Below, one piece after another: positions 29,428-39,500 of a DNA stretch of 64,000 nucleotides. Origin of the DNA: Trichomonas vaginalis G3. Lineage: Eukaryota; Parabasalia; Trichomonadida; Trichomonadidae. Where the stretch lies: positions 7,200,252 through 7,264,251 of the forward strand of contig NC_067207.1 in assembly GCF_026262505.1 (NCBI RefSeq), given 5' to 3'. Position 1 is the stretch's first letter; each line of letters begins with the position of its first letter. The translations under genes were made by a program, and so were the position numbers. The notes under the pieces were generated by a model that was not told the DNA's origin, did not search any database, and worked only from the letters and a program-made list of their open reading frames with translations.

Positions 29428-29901
29428 TTAAATAGCTTCAGGGTCAATTTCTTCAACCATTTCACTTCCTTCGTCAATGTCAATTGAAGCTTCTTCAACC
29501 TTTGGTAAGAATTTCTGTATAACATCTTTGTTCGTTATTGTCTTCAGAGATGAAGGATAATATTTCACATTTGTTTCACCCTTCTTATATTCTTTCTGTT
29601 CGGAAAGATTCATAGCAATACTGAAGAAGTCAATGTTAGAGTTCTTTATGACAGTATAATGAGTATCTTTGACATTCACGAAGAAACTCTTTTGTTTCAA
29701 AACTACTGCTAACTCTTGTGAAGTATAACGTTTGCGGTCAATGACGATAGCTAATGGTCTGACATACTGACCAAACTTAGATTCTTTCACAAACTTCTTG
29801 TTAAAGATAACATTAACATTTGAAGCATTATTGAACTCATTCTTGATGGCATTAGCGAGAGCATTGTATGAAAAGAACTTGCAATCTTGCATGTGTTTCA
29901 T
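29428..29901 (-). CDS. Hypothetical Maverick protein, 157 aa
   Basis: Begins MKHMQDCKFFSYNALANAIK and ends with an acidic tail (EEASIDIDEGSEMVEEIDPE). It lies between the KilA-N cluster and the polymerase and is transcribed divergently from the polymerase. Not recognised; open throughout. Confidence 0.55.
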   Translation of the reverse strand: MKHMQDCKFFSYNALANAIKNEFNNASNVNVIFNKKFVKESKFGQYVRPLAIVIDRKRYTSQELAVVLKQKSFFVNVKDTHYTVIKNSNIDFFSIAMNLSEQKEYKKGETNVKYYPSSLKTITNKDVIQKFLPKVEEASIDIDEGSEMVEEIDPEAI

Positions 29902-29991
29902 TAAAATAAAAATATTAAATTATTTTGAAAAATAACTTAAAAAAAATCTAATCTAATTTTTTCAAAAATATTTTTTTATTTCCTACTAAAG

Positions 29992-32900
29992 ATGTATCGG
30001 AAGTTGTCTAAGTTAGAACACTCGGAAATAAAACAACTTCTTACAGAAGCTAACATAGATGTTGCAAAGCATTACGCAACAAACAAAAAACACTCGCTGA
30101 CTTCATTAAGACTATAATGGTGCAATAAGTTATGATAGAATTCATGATTACATTAATAACAAAACTTTTCCTTTAAATGACGTTGCTATTGACTTATATC
30201 ATAGACGTTTCAATATCATGAGTAAGAAGAGAAATGTTTGACATAACAAATGCGAACGTTGGTCATACTCGTAAAGCTCTTTCACATGATGTTTCGTCAA
30301 AGAAATGTTTGACATAACAAATGCGAACGTTGGTGAAACAAGAAGAAGAGACGACACACTGAAACAACAGAGAAGAGAGATGTTTAAGAGCGCTATAGAA
30401 CAAGTTCGCAAAGCTAACGATGTCATTCGTTCCATTGACGACAAACCAAAAGAAGGTGAGAGATGGTTAAAGAAAGATGAAGAGAATAGGAAGAGAAATG
30501 TGAAGTCAGGCAATAGACTCATTGACTTTAACATCGAAGCTTTAGATGAACCAAACAGAGACTACTTACACAAACATTTCGGTAAGGTTTTCATGAGACT
30601 CTTAGAGAAGATTAAAATAAACTCACAACAGAGATGGATGGTATGTTATAAACTTGGTGGAAAGTATGAATGTTCTACGTTAAACCTCAATAATATTGGA
30701 AACATTACTACATCAGCTCTTGAAGGAGAACTTTATATCAGAGATAGAAGCAAATGCTGCAGGTATTGTTGAAATGCACTATGACTTCTTCTTGACAAAC
30801 ATAAAGAATCTTACCGAAATAAAGATGTATGATTTAACAGAATATGAAGGCTTAACGATGTCAGATGTAAAGAAAGGCAAACCAAAAAAGAGACCATATA
30901 GAGATGAAAGCACACTGACAAATGACCAGAAAGCCATTTTGGAAGCTCTTAAGCAAACAGGAAACCCAGCACTTATAGAAAGCTTTTGGAAAGATAATGG
31001 TGAAAAGAAGTTTTATAAGAAGAGAAGCGGTCAGTTCTGGAAGTATCTTTGCACATTACCTATAAATCTTGAACGCTACCAAATCTTCAATGAACTGAAC
31101 AAAAGAACTGCAACACTTATGACAGAAGACAATTGTTTCGTTTATGCTTGCATTCAGGCTGGAGTAGATGGAGAGACTATTGACCACATGAGAGAAGTCA
31201 TTCGTGTTAGAGACTTTCCTCAAAGTAAAGTACAAGAAATTTCTGACGCAACAGGTATAGCATTTAATGTTACCATTGGTTACTTTCAATGACTCAAGAC
31301 ATAATGAAATAAAGAGATACATACCAAAAGAATGTGAAACTGTTAGAACTATTGACTTACTTCTTGTTGAAGACCACTACATGCTAAACGAAAGATTACC
31401 AATGACAACATATTTCATTCGCAACTATATAGAAATTCTCAAAGCTTGTGGTGGAATGAACATTGAGAAACAGATGAAATATATACAAAGAGAGAGAACA
31501 AATATGTAGTTCGTTATGATAGAACAACCCGCTATGGGATGTTATGAAAACATTGTGGGAGTGCAAATATTTCGAACCTATTTCTTATGGAGAACTTTTC
31601 ACATATACGACTGACTTATATAAACAGAACCTTGCACCATTTAAAGATTTGACATATGCTCCAAAGTATTGTGTACAACTGAAGAAGAAAGCAGAGTCAA
31701 AAGAAGTAAATAAAAATAAGTGCAAGTTCATTCCTGAGCACGTTTTCTTTGCTGACTTTGAGTGTAGTACCGATGGCTTTCATAAAGCTTTTAACATATG
31801 TTACGACAATGAAGATGGTTCAGTGAGTGAAAGCATTTGGGGTCAGAACTGTGCAACAGAATTTTTGGAACGACTTCCTGACAAGAGTTTAATATATTTC
31901 CATAACCTCAGTTATGATATAAACTTCATCTTAAGACACATGACAGAAGTGAAAGGAACTCCCATCATTAAAGGTTCACGAACAATGCAAATAACTGGCT
32001 TATATAAAGGAAGGGCAATTATTATAAAAGACTCTTACAGTGTTATAAATAAGAAGCTTAAACTATTTCCTGCTATGTTTAACTTACAAACAGGACCGAA
32101 AGAAGTATTTCCATATAACTACTACAGCAGTGTTTTGTTAGCAAATGACAACAGAACTGGTGTCATTTCTGAAGCATGTAAGTTTGTCAAGGATGCAGAT
32201 ACGTTCATGAAGAACATAGATTCCATCAAAGGTTGCAGAATAGATGAGAACCACTTCGACTTAGAAAAGTATAGCACATTTTATTGCAAACAAGATGTAA
32301 GAATTTTAAGAGAAGGTTTTGTTAAGTTCCGCAATGACATATTGAAAGAATTTGATTTAAACGTTTATGACTACGTTAGTATTTTGTTCTATTGCTAACA
32401 AATTGTTTGAGAACAGAGTGTACTTCCCGAATGGAAATTTATATGACCTCTCAAATAAACCAAGAGAATTTATTTCGAGATGCATTCAAGGTGGAAGATG
32501 TATGTTGTCAGATAACATTAAACAAAAGAGCGAAAAGAAACTCATTGCTGATTTCGACGCTGTTTCATTATATCCATCCGCTATAGCAAGACTTTATACT
32601 TTAGAAGGTATTCCAAAGGTTATGAAGAAAGAAATGTTAAGCACAGAGTATCTCATGAGACATTTATTTGATGACGACCAAAAGGAACCCATTGGTGAAA
32701 AGTTTATGTCTGGCTTCTTTGTTCTCATTAAGATAACAGAGATTGGAATACATAGACACTTTCCTTTAATAGTTTGTGACCCTGAACTAAATCCAGAACT
32801 TAATGTTCCCAGAAGTTCAAACACTTGCTGTTTAATGTATGTTGACCATATAACATTACAAGACCTCATAAAATATCAAGGTGTCAAATGTGAAGTGTTG

Positions 32901-33812
32901 CAAGGATACTATTACGATGGAAACAGAGATATTAGAATAAGAGATGAAGTAAAGAAGTTGTTTGAGTTAAGGTTAAAGTATAAGAAAGAAGGAAATCCTT
33001 TGCAAGAAAATATAAAGCTCATTCTGAACAGTATTTATGGCAAAACTATTCTATCTCCTATTGAGTCAAAAATAACCATAGTAAATGACAAAGATGCTAT
33101 AAGATATGCCATCAGAAACTACAACCATATAGTGAAGTTCGAAGGTTTGGATGGTTCAGATAAAACTATTTTCAAGCTAACGAAAAGTATTTGCAGACAC
33201 TTTAACTTCTGTCCACTTGGTGTTAACATTCTGTCTATGTCGAAGAGAATAATGTGTGAAGTATTCTGTACTGCTGAGGACTTAGGAATGGACATCTTTT
33301 ATAGCGATACCGACAGTATGCATCTCTACAATGAAGATATCCCTCGTTTAGCTGAAGAGTTTGAGAAACGTTATGGAAGAGTTCTCATTGGTAAAAACCT
33401 TGGTCAATTTCATAGCGACTTTGCAGAAATCACACCTGGAAAACAAAGTTTAGCATACAAGTCAATATTTTGTGGAAAGAAGACTTACATAGACTTACTC
33501 ACGAATGATTTAAATGAAGTTGCATTTCACTGCAGAATGAAAGGCGTGAAGCAAGATGTTATTGCTTTAACCGCTAATGAAATGTTTCCTGACTCTGTTC
33601 AGTGTTTCTATGATGAAGATAAAGGTTTAATGGTTCCGCAAGGAAAATTTGACAAAGACTCTGAGTTCAGTTTAATGAAACTTTACAAAGCACTTTATGA
33701 CGGTCAAGAGATTGGATTTGACTTATGTAAGTCTGCTACACCTGCATTTGACGAGAAGTTTAACTTCTCAATAACGACTAAAACAAGCTTTATTCGTAAG
33801 TTGAAGTTCTGA
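29992..33812 (+). pseudogene. Protein-primed DNA polymerase B (Polinton type), broken
   Basis: The hallmark replication enzyme of Polintons. Exonuclease region: FADFECSTDGF and YFHNLSYDINFIL. Polymerase motifs in order: A (ADFDAVSLYPSA), B (LILNSIYGKT) and C (IFYSDTDSMHL). The full span corresponds to roughly 1,250 codons, a usual size including the N-terminal domain. The gene is split into several open pieces by about half a dozen breaks, so it is a fossil. It lies on the plus strand with no other gene inside. Confidence 0.85.
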
Positions 33813-33893
33813 GGTCATTTATTTTTGTCAGCAATGAGGTCATTCGTGATAAAAATAAGCCGCTAGCGGCAAGGGCGAAGCCCATGAGGTCAT

Positions 33894-34749
33894 TTACAAT
33901 ACTGCGATGGTAGAGTTTAAGAGTTGTGCTTCAATGTAGAGACAGTCCTTATGGTCTGGAGGTAGCAAAACAGGTGCTTTATGGTCATGAGTGGAGAACA
34001 TGTCTATCCAAAACTCACGATTGAAGCCAGTAAGCTTGTAATACTTAGGATTTGGCAGTGGTGAAGTTCTTGTATGACCAATGAACTCATTTTCAACTCC
34101 CTTACTTAAGTTTGAATATAATATAGCTTGCTTTCTATCCCAAATGCCAGGTGTTACAATCTTTGAAAATTCATTTTTCCTCGGAAGCATTGCATAATAA
34201 TTGAAAACATTTTTGAAGTCATCATTTGGTTCAGAGATTTGAAATCTTATACGTAATGGATTTTTTTCTTTTAGCGACTTCATTGAATGGTGAGAATACA
34301 ATGAATTGACAGTCATGAGTTCCATCTTCATTTTCATTAAATTCATAATGAAAGTCTATAAGTTGTGGCCGACTACCTTCTTCCTTCAGTTGTGCAAGAA
34401 ACTCACGTAAAGGCTGTAAAGTTTGTACTTCAATGTTGAACTTTTTCTCGAACATCTCATTAAATGAAATCATACATTGCAACAATGTTGTATCGTCTTT
34501 AAAGTATTTGTATATGTGAATGTTTTGGGCGCTTAAAGACTGTTCGTCATTTTCTATCTCGACTTGAAGTATAAAGTCAACCTTTCTGAAAGCACGTGTT
34601 ATATACATAGATGTTATGCCAATGTACTTCTCTTCATTTATGTTCACAATCCAGTCTGTTGGAAACTTAAACGTTACTCTGTTCCCCTTTATTTTGACGT
34701 CAGGGTTTTCACTACTGAACGCAACAGATAAAGGTATTTGTCTATACAT
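33894..34749 (-). CDS. Conserved Maverick protein with W-x(5-8)-EK motif, second copy
   Basis: The N-terminus starts MYRQIPLSVAFSSENPDVKI, then FPTDWIVNINEEKYIGITSM, which matches the block in 16768-17649 and in the Mav2 gene 53772-54628. The C-terminal part ends with a domain containing GFNREFWIDMFS. About one break. A beta-rich structural role is inferred from conservation only. Confidence 0.5.
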
Positions 34750-34773
34750 TTAATTCGGATAAAAATAAACCAT

Positions 34774-35034
34774 TTACTCTTTCTTTGCTTCAGCTTCTTT
34801 AGCTTTTGCTTCAGCTTCTTCTCTAGCTTTCTTCGCCAGCAAACGTGGGTTCTTTTGTCTTCCAGCAGCTAATGCAGCAAGTTGTTTTTCACTAAGTTTT
34901 CTCTTTGGTCTCTCTGGCTTTTGTTCTTGTTTTTGTTCCTTCAGTTCGGATAAAATTTGCTCACGAATTTCTTTCTTCAATGCTTCAACATCTATGACCC
35001 CTTGGGTCTTGTCCGTAGGGCTTGTCTGAGTCAT
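34774..35034 (-). CDS. Small Lys/Glu-rich protein, 86 aa
   Basis: The start MTQTSPTDK at 35034 is preferred to the longer frame. It contains an acidic coiled coil (EALKKEIREQILSEL) and then a basic stretch (ERPKRKLSEKQLAALAAGRQ) and an Ala/Lys/Glu tail. The layout suggests a nucleic-acid-binding or scaffold protein. Divergent from the gene at 35080. Open throughout. Confidence 0.5.
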   Translation of the reverse strand: MTQTSPTDKTQGVIDVEALKKEIREQILSELKEQKQEQKPERPKRKLSEKQLAALAAGRQKNPRLLAKKAREEAEAKAKEAEAKKE

Positions 35035-35079
35035 TTGACTGCAGATAAAAAACAAAATTAAAACTTTAACCGATGTAAA

Positions 35080-35511
35080 ATGAGCTTGTCAAAATCAGAG
35101 CGAGAGTCTATTATATTAAATGACGCCAGAGGAATACAACATCCTTTCTATTACGTAAGTCAGAGTAAAGATGGTAAAATATACGTAAGAAAAAGAAAGG
35201 TTCCATTAGCGAATGCAGAAAGCGACAACATTAAGGTGTATGGCAAGGGTGAAGTCCACGAAGCCCATTAAGCCTTCTATTCAAACTGAAAAGTCAATAG
35301 AACAAGAAGAAAAGAAGCCAGATGTACTTTCAATAACGAACCAAGAGCTTATTGCAAAGTTTGTGAATTTCATTGAAAACAAACCGAGTCAAAGAACCCT
35401 GACCCGCCAGTGAAAGAAGTTGAGACAAAAGAGAATGTACAGTTCATTGAAAATGTCAAGAAACAACTTCCACCACGAATGCCAAGAAGAAGAGTGAGAA
35501 TAATGAAGTAA
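35080..35511 (+). CDS. Small basic protein with YxV..DGKIYVRKRK motif, broken
   Basis: The N-terminus reads MSLSKSERESIILNDARGIQ, then FYYVSQSKDGKIYVRKRKV. A similar short beta-hairpin-like motif occurs in 37633-37868 (YIHTMKDGRVQFRKIKQ) and in Mav2 57404-57988. The C-terminus is basic (MPRRRVRIMK). About two breaks. It directly precedes the capsid gene. Confidence 0.45.
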
Positions 35512-35538
35512 ATAGATATTTTTATCCGAAGTAAATAC

Positions 35539-37113
35539 ATGCAGAACGAACAGTTAAACGAATTTACTCCAGCAGAGCATATTCATCAGATTCGCTCATA
35601 TTTCGATATCATAGACAATGCAGTTCAAATTGGTGACACTAATAGAAAATATTCTGACGCAAAGATTCCATCACAACCTGGAACTGCTAAAGATAACACA
35701 TGGGTAACATTCAATCTCTCACCTCCTGGTGAAAATATGTTGGACCTTTACAATACATTCATTACGTATAAAATGGAAGGTCAATTTATTGTAGATAAAG
35801 AAATTGGTTCAGGTTCCAATAAAACAAACCCACCAGGATTTTGGATTGGTTTCGATGACGCTTTCTATGCAGTTGCTGGATATCAAATCCTTGCAAATGG
35901 TCGTATCGTATATTCTCAAGACAACGCAAGAGAAGAAGCATATATAACTTCAAACTCACAAACTACCGAACAAATAAAGAAAGTAGATGTTTTCTCAAAG
36001 ACTCGACATGAAGATGTATGGAGTCATTCGGGAACATGCAGAACAGGACAAATTGTTAGTGGTCCAATTACAGCAGGAAAATCATTTGATTTTAAGCTTC
36101 GTTTAAGAATTCCTGTTAGAAGATTCCTTCCATTAGAAGCTATTCGATTTATTCCAGCTTTTGCAGGAAACATTCAGCTTAAAGTAAAGTTCAGTAGCGA
36201 CGCCTTACAATGCACATCTATATCTGTAAATGATATCATTGCTTTCAATCCAACTCTTAAAGTTGCATTTGCTTCAGATTCAAATCCACCGACAAATAAA
36301 TTTGTTCCATGGAATGAACCATTCACTATGATAACGAAGGCAGTAGAAGCTAGTGGAACAGTTACTATTACAACTGTAACCCAGCAACTATTTCGAACAA
36401 AGATGGATTTTAATGAATGTTTCATTCATCCAAAGTCATTCTCTTTAGACCCTAACATTTATACAGAACTTGTAGAACATTATACAAACGAGGCTTTATG
36501 TTTTCCTGTTAAAGTTATGGATTGGATTCCTATGGACGGTTCATTCTCAAAGAATACAGATAGTTCAAGTGCAACATTTACAGCAGCTTATACGCCTATT
36601 AATGTTAAAAGTATTTGGGCACTATTTAGAAAGAAAGACAACTATTATGTTAATTTTGAGAACCCTAAGTTTAAATATCTTCAGCTTTCCATGGGAGCTT
36701 ATGGAAATATGCCTGCAGAACCCGAAAAATCATATGGACCTGTATTTTATGAAATGGTTGCGAACGCTTGCAATACAAACAATGATATGATAGGATTTAA
36801 TGAAGATGTTATGAGGTCATTGGTGGATGATGGTAGTGTGGAACATAAATGGGATAGTTATGACAACACACATTTCTTATGTGGTTTTCCAACAGAAGTG
36901 GACTTTTGCTTCCAGCAAGGTCAAACATCTACTGCTCCAATAACATACAAATTGTCTGTTAAAGGACCTATTGAACTAGCAACTGAAAATGTACCAAAGC
37001 CACTTATTGGATTTATGAGGGATTGTTGCTTTGCCATTCAGGTGCGTGCTAATGGAATCCCAATAATAAGATTAGATGACTATAACTTAGCTACGGACGA
37101 CAGTGAGGAATAA
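35539..37113 (+). CDS. Major capsid protein candidate (double jelly roll), 524 aa
   Basis: A large beta-rich protein. The segment FKLRLRIPVRRFLPLEAIRF and the following AFAGNIQLKVKF recur in the Mav2 capsid gene (VKLKLRVPLSSFLIFRFLRY and NWAGKISIEL). Length and composition fit the double-jelly-roll capsid proteins reported for Polintons. It is followed by a small membrane protein gene, as often seen in such elements. It probably forms the hexameric capsomers. Open throughout. Assigned by layout and by relation between the two elements, not by a search. Confidence 0.75.
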   Translation: MQNEQLNEFTPAEHIHQIRSYFDIIDNAVQIGDTNRKYSDAKIPSQPGTAKDNTWVTFNLSPPGENMLDLYNTFITYKMEGQFIVDKEIGSGSNKTNPPGFWIGFDDAFYAVAGYQILANGRIVYSQDNAREEAYITSNSQTTEQIKKVDVFSKTRHEDVWSHSGTCRTGQIVSGPITAGKSFDFKLRLRIPVRRFLPLEAIRFIPAFAGNIQLKVKFSSDALQCTSISVNDIIAFNPTLKVAFASDSNPPTNKFVPWNEPFTMITKAVEASGTVTITTVTQQLFRTKMDFNECFIHPKSFSLDPNIYTELVEHYTNEALCFPVKVMDWIPMDGSFSKNTDSSSATFTAAYTPINVKSIWALFRKKDNYYVNFENPKFKYLQLSMGAYGNMPAEPEKSYGPVFYEMVANACNTNNDMIGFNEDVMRSLVDDGSVEHKWDSYDNTHFLCGFPTEVDFCFQQGQTSTAPITYKLSVKGPIELATENVPKPLIGFMRDCCFAIQVRANGIPIIRLDDYNLATDDSEE

Positions 37114-37143
37114 AGGATGAACGTTTATTTTTAAAGCTTATAA

Positions 37144-37584
37144 ATGAGTTCTTCATCAAGCTCTCGTGAACCTTCACCATCTATGAAACAAACTTTACCA
37201 AACGATTATGGAGCACCTATTGAATATTTCTTACGAGCTGCACAATGGCAAAGAGCAGTCTCACCAAGGTTAGGTGTTCCACCAGCTCCTGTCAAAAATA
37301 GCATTTGGTCAAGTCCTTATATAAAATATGGTCTCCCACTAGGTTTGCTAGCTACAGCAGGAGCAGTTATGATGTTGAAAAGAAATAAAGCAAATGTTGT
37401 AAATAATACTGAAGTAGCTGAAGTTAAACAAACTCCGACACCTTCACAAGCAAAACCTTCAATGACTCCTGAACCTATGGAAGTACAAACTCCTGTTCAA
37501 AAGTCAACTCCTAAACCGACTCCAACATTTAAACCAGAACCTACTCCTCAAATAAATCGTAAAACTCCTGCGTTTCCTTACTGA
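37144..37584 (+). CDS. Small Pro/Ser-rich membrane protein, 146 aa
   Basis: A Ser-rich N-terminus, one membrane segment around residues 60-78 (IKYGLPLGLLATAGAVMML) and a Pro/Thr-rich C-terminal tail (PTPSQAKPSMTPEPMEVQTP). It starts 30 bp after the capsid gene. It may be a virion membrane or minor capsid protein. Not recognised; open throughout. Confidence 0.55.
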   Translation: MSSSSSSREPSPSMKQTLPNDYGAPIEYFLRAAQWQRAVSPRLGVPPAPVKNSIWSSPYIKYGLPLGLLATAGAVMMLKRNKANVVNNTEVAEVKQTPTPSQAKPSMTPEPMEVQTPVQKSTPKPTPTFKPEPTPQINRKTPAFPY

Positions 37585-37632
37585 AAAAATAACGTTATTT
37601 TTATTTAATATTAAAATTTTTATTTGATTGAA

Positions 37633-37868
37633 ATGACAAATAAAGTCACTGAAGCAATGAAACAAAAGTTTTTGGTAGAATACATTAAATCAGGAACTAT
37701 TCCGGAAGGTTTTTACATTCATACTATGAAGGATGGTAGAGTTCAGTTTAGAAAGATAAAGCAACCATTAGATAGAGAAGGTATATTAGGAAGATTAAAC
37801 TTCATGAGGACAACATTGCTGAACTTAGGAAGAAGTTAGAAGAGTTGGAGAAAGGAAGAGAGTTATAA
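37633..37868 (+). CDS. Small basic protein, about 75 aa
   Basis: The start MTNKVTEAMKQKF at 37633 follows an AT-rich gap. It contains FYIHTMKDGRVQFRKIKQ, related to 35080-35511. Its 3' end lies at the inner edge of the terminal repeat. About one break. Not recognised. Confidence 0.45.
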
Positions 37869-37883
37869 AGCAATGAATTCAAC

Positions 37884-37932
37884 AGGGTGAAAAAACAGGT
37901 GAAAAAAGAGGTGAGATCTCACCGCTTCACCT
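37884..37932. promoter_or_regulatory. GGTGA-type operator array, site 6
   Basis: Mirror of site 1 in the right terminal repeat, with palindrome GGTGAGATCTCACC at 37910-37923. Confidence 0.7.
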
Positions 37933-38033
37933 AAATTTATTTTTGCGCTATGTTTTCATACGTGTGGGAGTGGTGATATCATTTATTTTTTTATTTTATT
38001 TTTTATTTTATTTTTTATTTTATTTTTATATAA

Positions 38034-38357
38034 ATGACGAAAACTATTGAGATAACAAACTACAACGGTCATGAGTTCAAGAATTTGTTCTTCGTTCCTC
38101 GTGAAAATACATTCTATCAGATACGAGGGAGAAAGGGTAAAGTTAGTTTGAGCGTTTATGACTACAAACATAATGGAGATTTATACAAGCAATACGATAC
38201 AAACGGTAAACGTGTTTCATTAGCTTTGTCAAAACTTACTAACATTTATTTTGACAGTGAACTTTGACCTATATGAAGAAGAAAGTGAGTCAGAAGATTA
38301 TGAGCTGTTATGTGAAGCACAGCAATGGGAAGCGCTGCAATACTTTTGTAAGTGAGA
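38034..38357 (+). CDS. Small terminal-repeat-encoded protein, right copy
   Basis: The product begins MTKTIEITNYNGHEFKNLFF and has a beta-rich core (YQIRGRKGKVSLSVYDY). The tail is acidic. It starts after a T/A tract ending TTTTTATATAA. The same gene lies mirrored at 15544-15862. About one break. Function unknown. Confidence 0.5.
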
Positions 38358-38562
38358 ACGTTTATTTTTACAGTAGTGAAGTCATTTGTGAAAACGTTAG
38401 TGAAGTGAAGTGGTTGGCGGCTTTGTAAATATTTAATGTTAAGTTAGTGTTGTCGTTTGTGTTGTAAAATATATGTTAACGGTTTTATAAAGTGTCAAAT
38501 TCACATATAATGGGTATGGTGGAACGCAGTGCCTCCGTACACATGATATGTATACTAACTAA

Positions 38563-39354
38563 CTAACATATATAATTTGTGAAAAGTGACACATTATATC
38601 TTTCTTTGAGTTCGCTCCTGACAAAGAACTTAGTTCCAGGAATACAGAAGACTTCTGTGCGTTGGAAAAGCTGATGTCCTGGAACGAATTTGGCAATTAG
38701 AGACTTCTTTTTTCCGAATTGTTCAGGAGTTTTCATGACGACAGTAACAACATCTCCATCTGCGAGGTCTTGTTGTTGTTCGGAAAGGTAAAGAGCAATG
38801 ATATGAATGGTTGCTGCGTTGAATTCGAGAAAGTCGAATTCAAATTGTGTTGTCGTATAACATTCAAACCATTTTGTACAGTTGTCTCCGAACTCGTCAA
38901 CGTATTCATCTTCGTCATATCCGTAACTAAAGACTTGGAATTCGGCAATTCTCGTGTCGAATGACCGTTGGATGTAACGAGGAAGATTTTGACGAACTTG
39001 GTATAAAGTTCTCAACATTATAAGCTTAGTAAATGTTGGAAAATACTGAACTAAGACATCGCTAAGCTCAATTGGACTTGGAATTGTCTTAGTAAGTTCA
39101 ATTGAACTAGTAATTGCTTTGTTCAGAACTTCACAGAACTGAGTATTGTATGTAGCGTCTGGCTGTGTGTTTTCTTCGGCGTCTTTGAGATATTTAGAGC
39201 AAATTTGTTGAAGAATTTCTCTTAATTCGCTGTTAGACTTTTTGGTGGTTATTCTAACCGCTGTGCCAGTTCTTGGAGGTTGTGGGGCTTTGGCTTTGGT
39301 TAGCGGTTGAGAATTGTTAATGTTTGAATTGTGGTTAACAGCGTTGGCTTCCAT
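38563..39354 (-). CDS. Hypothetical protein, 263 aa
   Basis: The start MEANAVNHNSN at 39354 is preferred; the longer frame adds a hydrophobic leader of doubtful reality. The protein has a Pro/Thr/Lys-rich N-terminus, a helical middle, an acidic patch (YGYDEDEYVDEFGDN) and a beta-rich C-terminus. Not recognised. It begins 2 bp after the outer end of Mav1, so its 3' end may have been cut by that insertion. Open throughout. Confidence 0.5.
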   Translation of the reverse strand: MEANAVNHNSNINNSQPLTKAKAPQPPRTGTAVRITTKKSNSELREILQQICSKYLKDAEENTQPDATYNTQFCEVLNKAITSSIELTKTIPSPIELSDVLVQYFPTFTKLIMLRTLYQVRQNLPRYIQRSFDTRIAEFQVFSYGYDEDEYVDEFGDNCTKWFECYTTTQFEFDFLEFNAATIHIIALYLSEQQQDLADGDVVTVVMKTPEQFGKKKSLIAKFVPGHQLFQRTEVFCIPGTKFFVRSELKERYNVSLFTNYIC

Positions 39355-39404
39355 TAGATAAAAATGAACTGACCAAAAAAGACAGATATTTAAATATTTG
39401 AGAT

Positions 39405-39500
39405 AAACCGTTTTCGTCAACGGTAACACCCTCTATTTTTTTATTTTATTTAATAGTTACCGTTGGAAAAACGGTTTATCTCAAATATTGAAGGAACTAT
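39405..39500. repeat. Inverted repeat around an A/T tract
   Basis: GATAAACCG...CGGTAAC on the left and GTTACCGTTGG...CGGTTTATC on the right form a hairpin with a T-rich loop. A related CAACGGTAAAAC occurs near 41453. It may be part of a promoter or an element end. Confidence 0.5.

Larger units (their letters stand above)
15342..38560. mobile_element. Maverick/Polinton element 1 (Mav1), about 23.2 kb
   Basis: Large virus-like DNA transposon with terminal inverted repeats of about 0.7 kb. It has the hallmark gene set: packaging ATPase, double-jelly-roll-like major capsid candidate, penton-like protein, retroviral-type integrase and protein-primed DNA polymerase B. Accessory genes include two KilA-N type genes and a tail-fibre-like gene. 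A 6-bp target duplication could not be recognised. The inner parts of the two terminal repeats are nearly identical, so it is fairly young, but it is a fossil with roughly ten breaks. No adenain-type protease was recognised. Confidence 0.88.
37852..38560. repeat. Mav1 right terminal inverted repeat
   Basis: Reverse complement of about 15342-16051. It ends ATACTAACT at 38560, where Mav2 sequence begins at once. The outer 85 bp or so differ from the left copy. Confidence 0.85.

Noticed and set aside
33820-33895. Repeated TGAGGTCATT and CCGCTAGCGG as operator sites
   Set aside because: Short and few; may be relics of duplication at a gene end. Not enough to call a regulatory site.
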